From Flavobacteriales bacterium (GTDB lineage: Bacteria > Bacteroidota > Bacteroidia > Flavobacteriales_D > Sanyastnellaceae): a stretch of 6,795 bases of DNA. Location of the stretch: positions 1 to 6,795 of the forward strand of contig JAIYCK010000220.1 of assembly GCA_027488055.1 (NCBI GenBank), written 5' to 3'. Within the stretch, counting starts at the first letter, position 1. Each line of letters opens with the position of its first letter. The position numbers and the translations under genes are program-made. This document shows, in pieces, positions 5,543 through 6,795 of this stretch. The notes under the pieces were generated by a model. That model was given only the letters and a program-made list of their open reading frames with translations, was not told the DNA's origin and did not search any database.

Positions 5543-6748
5543 TTGCTAAACCGTCTCTACCTAGCTGCTCTGTTTGCTTTGTTCGCTTACAGTTGCCATC
5601 CAACGCCAACGCGCTTGCAGCTTGGTAGCTATCAACTTTTATTTCAGGTCAACGACGTTCAAATTCCTATACGGCTTTCGATAACCGACAGCACCTGGAC
5701 TATCCACAATGCTGGTGAGGACATTTTTCTCAAACCTATCTTCTTACAAAACGATTCATTCACGGTTGAGATGCCCTTATTCCATACATTACTCTGTGGC
5801 ACCATTATCAACGATACTACAGTTCAAGGCCTTTGGGTGGACCATACACGAACCACACTCAATACGATCCCTTATTCGCTCCATAAAACAAGCAAGATTA
5901 TTGATTTCAACACAACAGAATCGTCCACAACGACCTGGGATTGCACATTTTCACCAGGCCTTGAGAAAGATGAGAGCAAGGCTATTGGTGTATTTCAACA
6001 TGATGGATCCCGCGTGTATGGCACATTCTTGACTGAGACTGGCGACTTCCGTTACCTAGAAGGGGACCGACATGGTGATAACATACAATTGTCATGCTTT
6101 GATGGAACGCACCTTTTCCATTTTGACGCCATTATGCGCGGCGATAGTATCATCAATGGCACTTTCTTGAGCGGACTCTCATGGAAAGAACCGTGGAACG
6201 CTGCATTAGATCCAACAGCCACTTTGCAACATCCAGATAGCCTCACCACCATGATGGACTCCAAATCACTGCGTTTTCAAGCATTGAACCTAAATAACGA
6301 ATTGGTGACTTTTGATTCAACAGACTTCTTGGGCCACGTCACCATCATCCAAATTTTTGGTACTTGGTGCCCTAACTGCACTGACGAAAGTAAATTCTTG
6401 CGAGAAATATATGCCGCTTATGCTAAAGATCACTTGCAAATCATTCCAGTAGCTTACGAGCGCGAGGCTCCAGTTACCGAACAACTGTACCGCATCCAAC
6501 GTCAATTCAACGACTTAGGATTAGCCTATCCGCCCTATCTAGGTGGAGCCTCTCCAAAGTCCAATGCACAGCAAACCTTCAATCAATTGAATCACGTGAT
6601 GTCTTATCCAACAGCGATTTTCGTTGATAAACAAGCACGCGTTCGAAAAATACACACAGGATTCTACGGTCCAGGAACTGGACAATATCATCAGCATCAT
6701 AAAGAAAAACTGCTCCTTTTCATTGAGCAGCTTCTCCATGAATCTTAG
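5543..6748 (+). CDS. Thioredoxin-fold (TlpA-like) lipoprotein with a beta-rich N-terminal module
   Basis: This 401-residue protein has a lipoprotein signal: hydrophobic residues 5-16, then AYSC with Cys18 as the lipidation site. Residues ~25-240 are beta-rich and have three similar turns of the pattern x-V/I-x-G-x-W/F (TTVQGLW 92-98, SRVYGTF 156-162, SIINGTF 202-208). The C-terminal half is a TlpA/AhpC-TSA thioredoxin fold, with WCPNC (Cys276, Cys279), the cis-proline SYPT (354-357) and a final KIHTGFYGPGTG segment. I recall this architecture and length as common in Bacteroidota. It is probably a membrane-anchored, periplasm-facing thiol-disulfide reductase, with substrate unknown. The start is TTG at 5543. 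An in-frame TAA at 5528-5530 closes the frame and the first ATG would delete the signal and ~75 residues. -7-like boxes upstream are imperfect (TAGTTTTC at 5462, TAGAATTG at 5486). Confidence 0.85.
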   Translation: MLNRLYLAALFALFAYSCHPTPTRLQLGSYQLLFQVNDVQIPIRLSITDSTWTIHNAGEDIFLKPIFLQNDSFTVEMPLFHTLLCGTIINDTTVQGLWVDHTRTTLNTIPYSLHKTSKIIDFNTTESSTTTWDCTFSPGLEKDESKAIGVFQHDGSRVYGTFLTETGDFRYLEGDRHGDNIQLSCFDGTHLFHFDAIMRGDSIINGTFLSGLSWKEPWNAALDPTATLQHPDSLTTMMDSKSLRFQALNLNNELVTFDSTDFLGHVTIIQIFGTWCPNCTDESKFLREIYAAYAKDHLQIIPVAYEREAPVTEQLYRIQRQFNDLGLAYPPYLGGASPKSNAQQTFNQLNHVMSYPTAIFVDKQARVRKIHTGFYGPGTGQYHQHHKEKLLLFIEQLLHES

Positions 6749-6795
6749 ATTTCGAAGAAATAAGAAACCCCGCCCGTCAGCGTAACCCGGACGCC
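6745..6795 (-). CDS. C-terminal end of a convergent gene, possibly an outer-membrane beta-barrel protein
   Basis: Reading the minus strand from the window edge gives 16 residues, GVRVTLTGGVSYFFEI, followed by TAA (complement of 6745-6747). The alternating hydrophobic/polar pattern with aromatics near the end is what the last strand of a Bacteroidota outer-membrane beta-barrel looks like. The other two minus frames either stop at once or run deep into the lipoprotein gene. This gene would overlap the lipoprotein stop codon by 4 bp, end to end. The segment is short, so both the gene call and the family are tentative. Confidence 0.45.
   Translation of the reverse strand, partial: GVRVTLTGGVSYFFEI

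Noticed and set aside
1..6795. Mobile element, CRISPR array, toxin-antitoxin or defence system
   Set aside because: I found no transposase-like or nuclease-like proteins, no terminal inverted repeats and no regularly spaced repeats. All well-supported genes are housekeeping or metabolic.

Overview
The window most likely comes from the chromosome of a member of the Bacteroidota (Flavobacteriia-like). Three things point there. The gene order is RsbW-like ATPase, ybeY, mnmG, behind the tail of what may be a DUF4175 protein. Promoter-like motifs resemble the Bacteroidota -33 TTG / -7 TAnnTTTG type, and no clear Shine-Dalgarno sequences precede the genes. There is also a TlpA-like lipoprotein of a Bacteroidota-typical architecture. 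All complete genes lie on the + strand.

Layout. Positions 1-135 hold the C-terminal end of an upstream gene. A candidate promoter (180-209) precedes a small HATPase protein (234-659) and ybeY (687-1130), which are 27 nt apart and probably co-transcribed. mnmG (1225-3099, GTG start) has its own -7-like element and ends at a strong intrinsic terminator (3124-3147). About 690 nt of AT-rich, pyrimidine-biased DNA without a convincing gene follows. Then comes an ALDH7-family dehydrogenase (3836-5368, amaB-like) with a promoter-like element upstream and a strong terminator downstream. Next is a thioredoxin-fold lipoprotein (5543-6748, TTG start). The last 51 nt look like the C-terminus of a convergent minus-strand gene, possibly an outer-membrane beta-barrel.

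Functionally, ybeY (rRNA maturation and ribosome quality control) and mnmG (tRNA wobble-uridine modification) form a translation-related housekeeping block. The ALDH7 enzyme would oxidise the lysine-derived semialdehyde to 2-aminoadipate. The lipoprotein is a probable periplasm-facing thiol-disulfide protein.

The most notable signal is a set of four 16-bp matches to the chromosomal centromere parS. Two are in mnmG (1598-1613 and 2603-2618) and two are in the gene-free gap (3537-3552 and 3769-3784). The 3537 site contains the exact 14-bp core GTTCCACGTGAAAC, and the 2603 site matches the Bacillus-type consensus at 15 of 16 positions. This suggests a ParB-loading, origin-proximal segment. No canonical DnaA boxes were found, so I do not call an origin. 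I saw no defence system, mobile element, CRISPR array, tRNA or rRNA gene.
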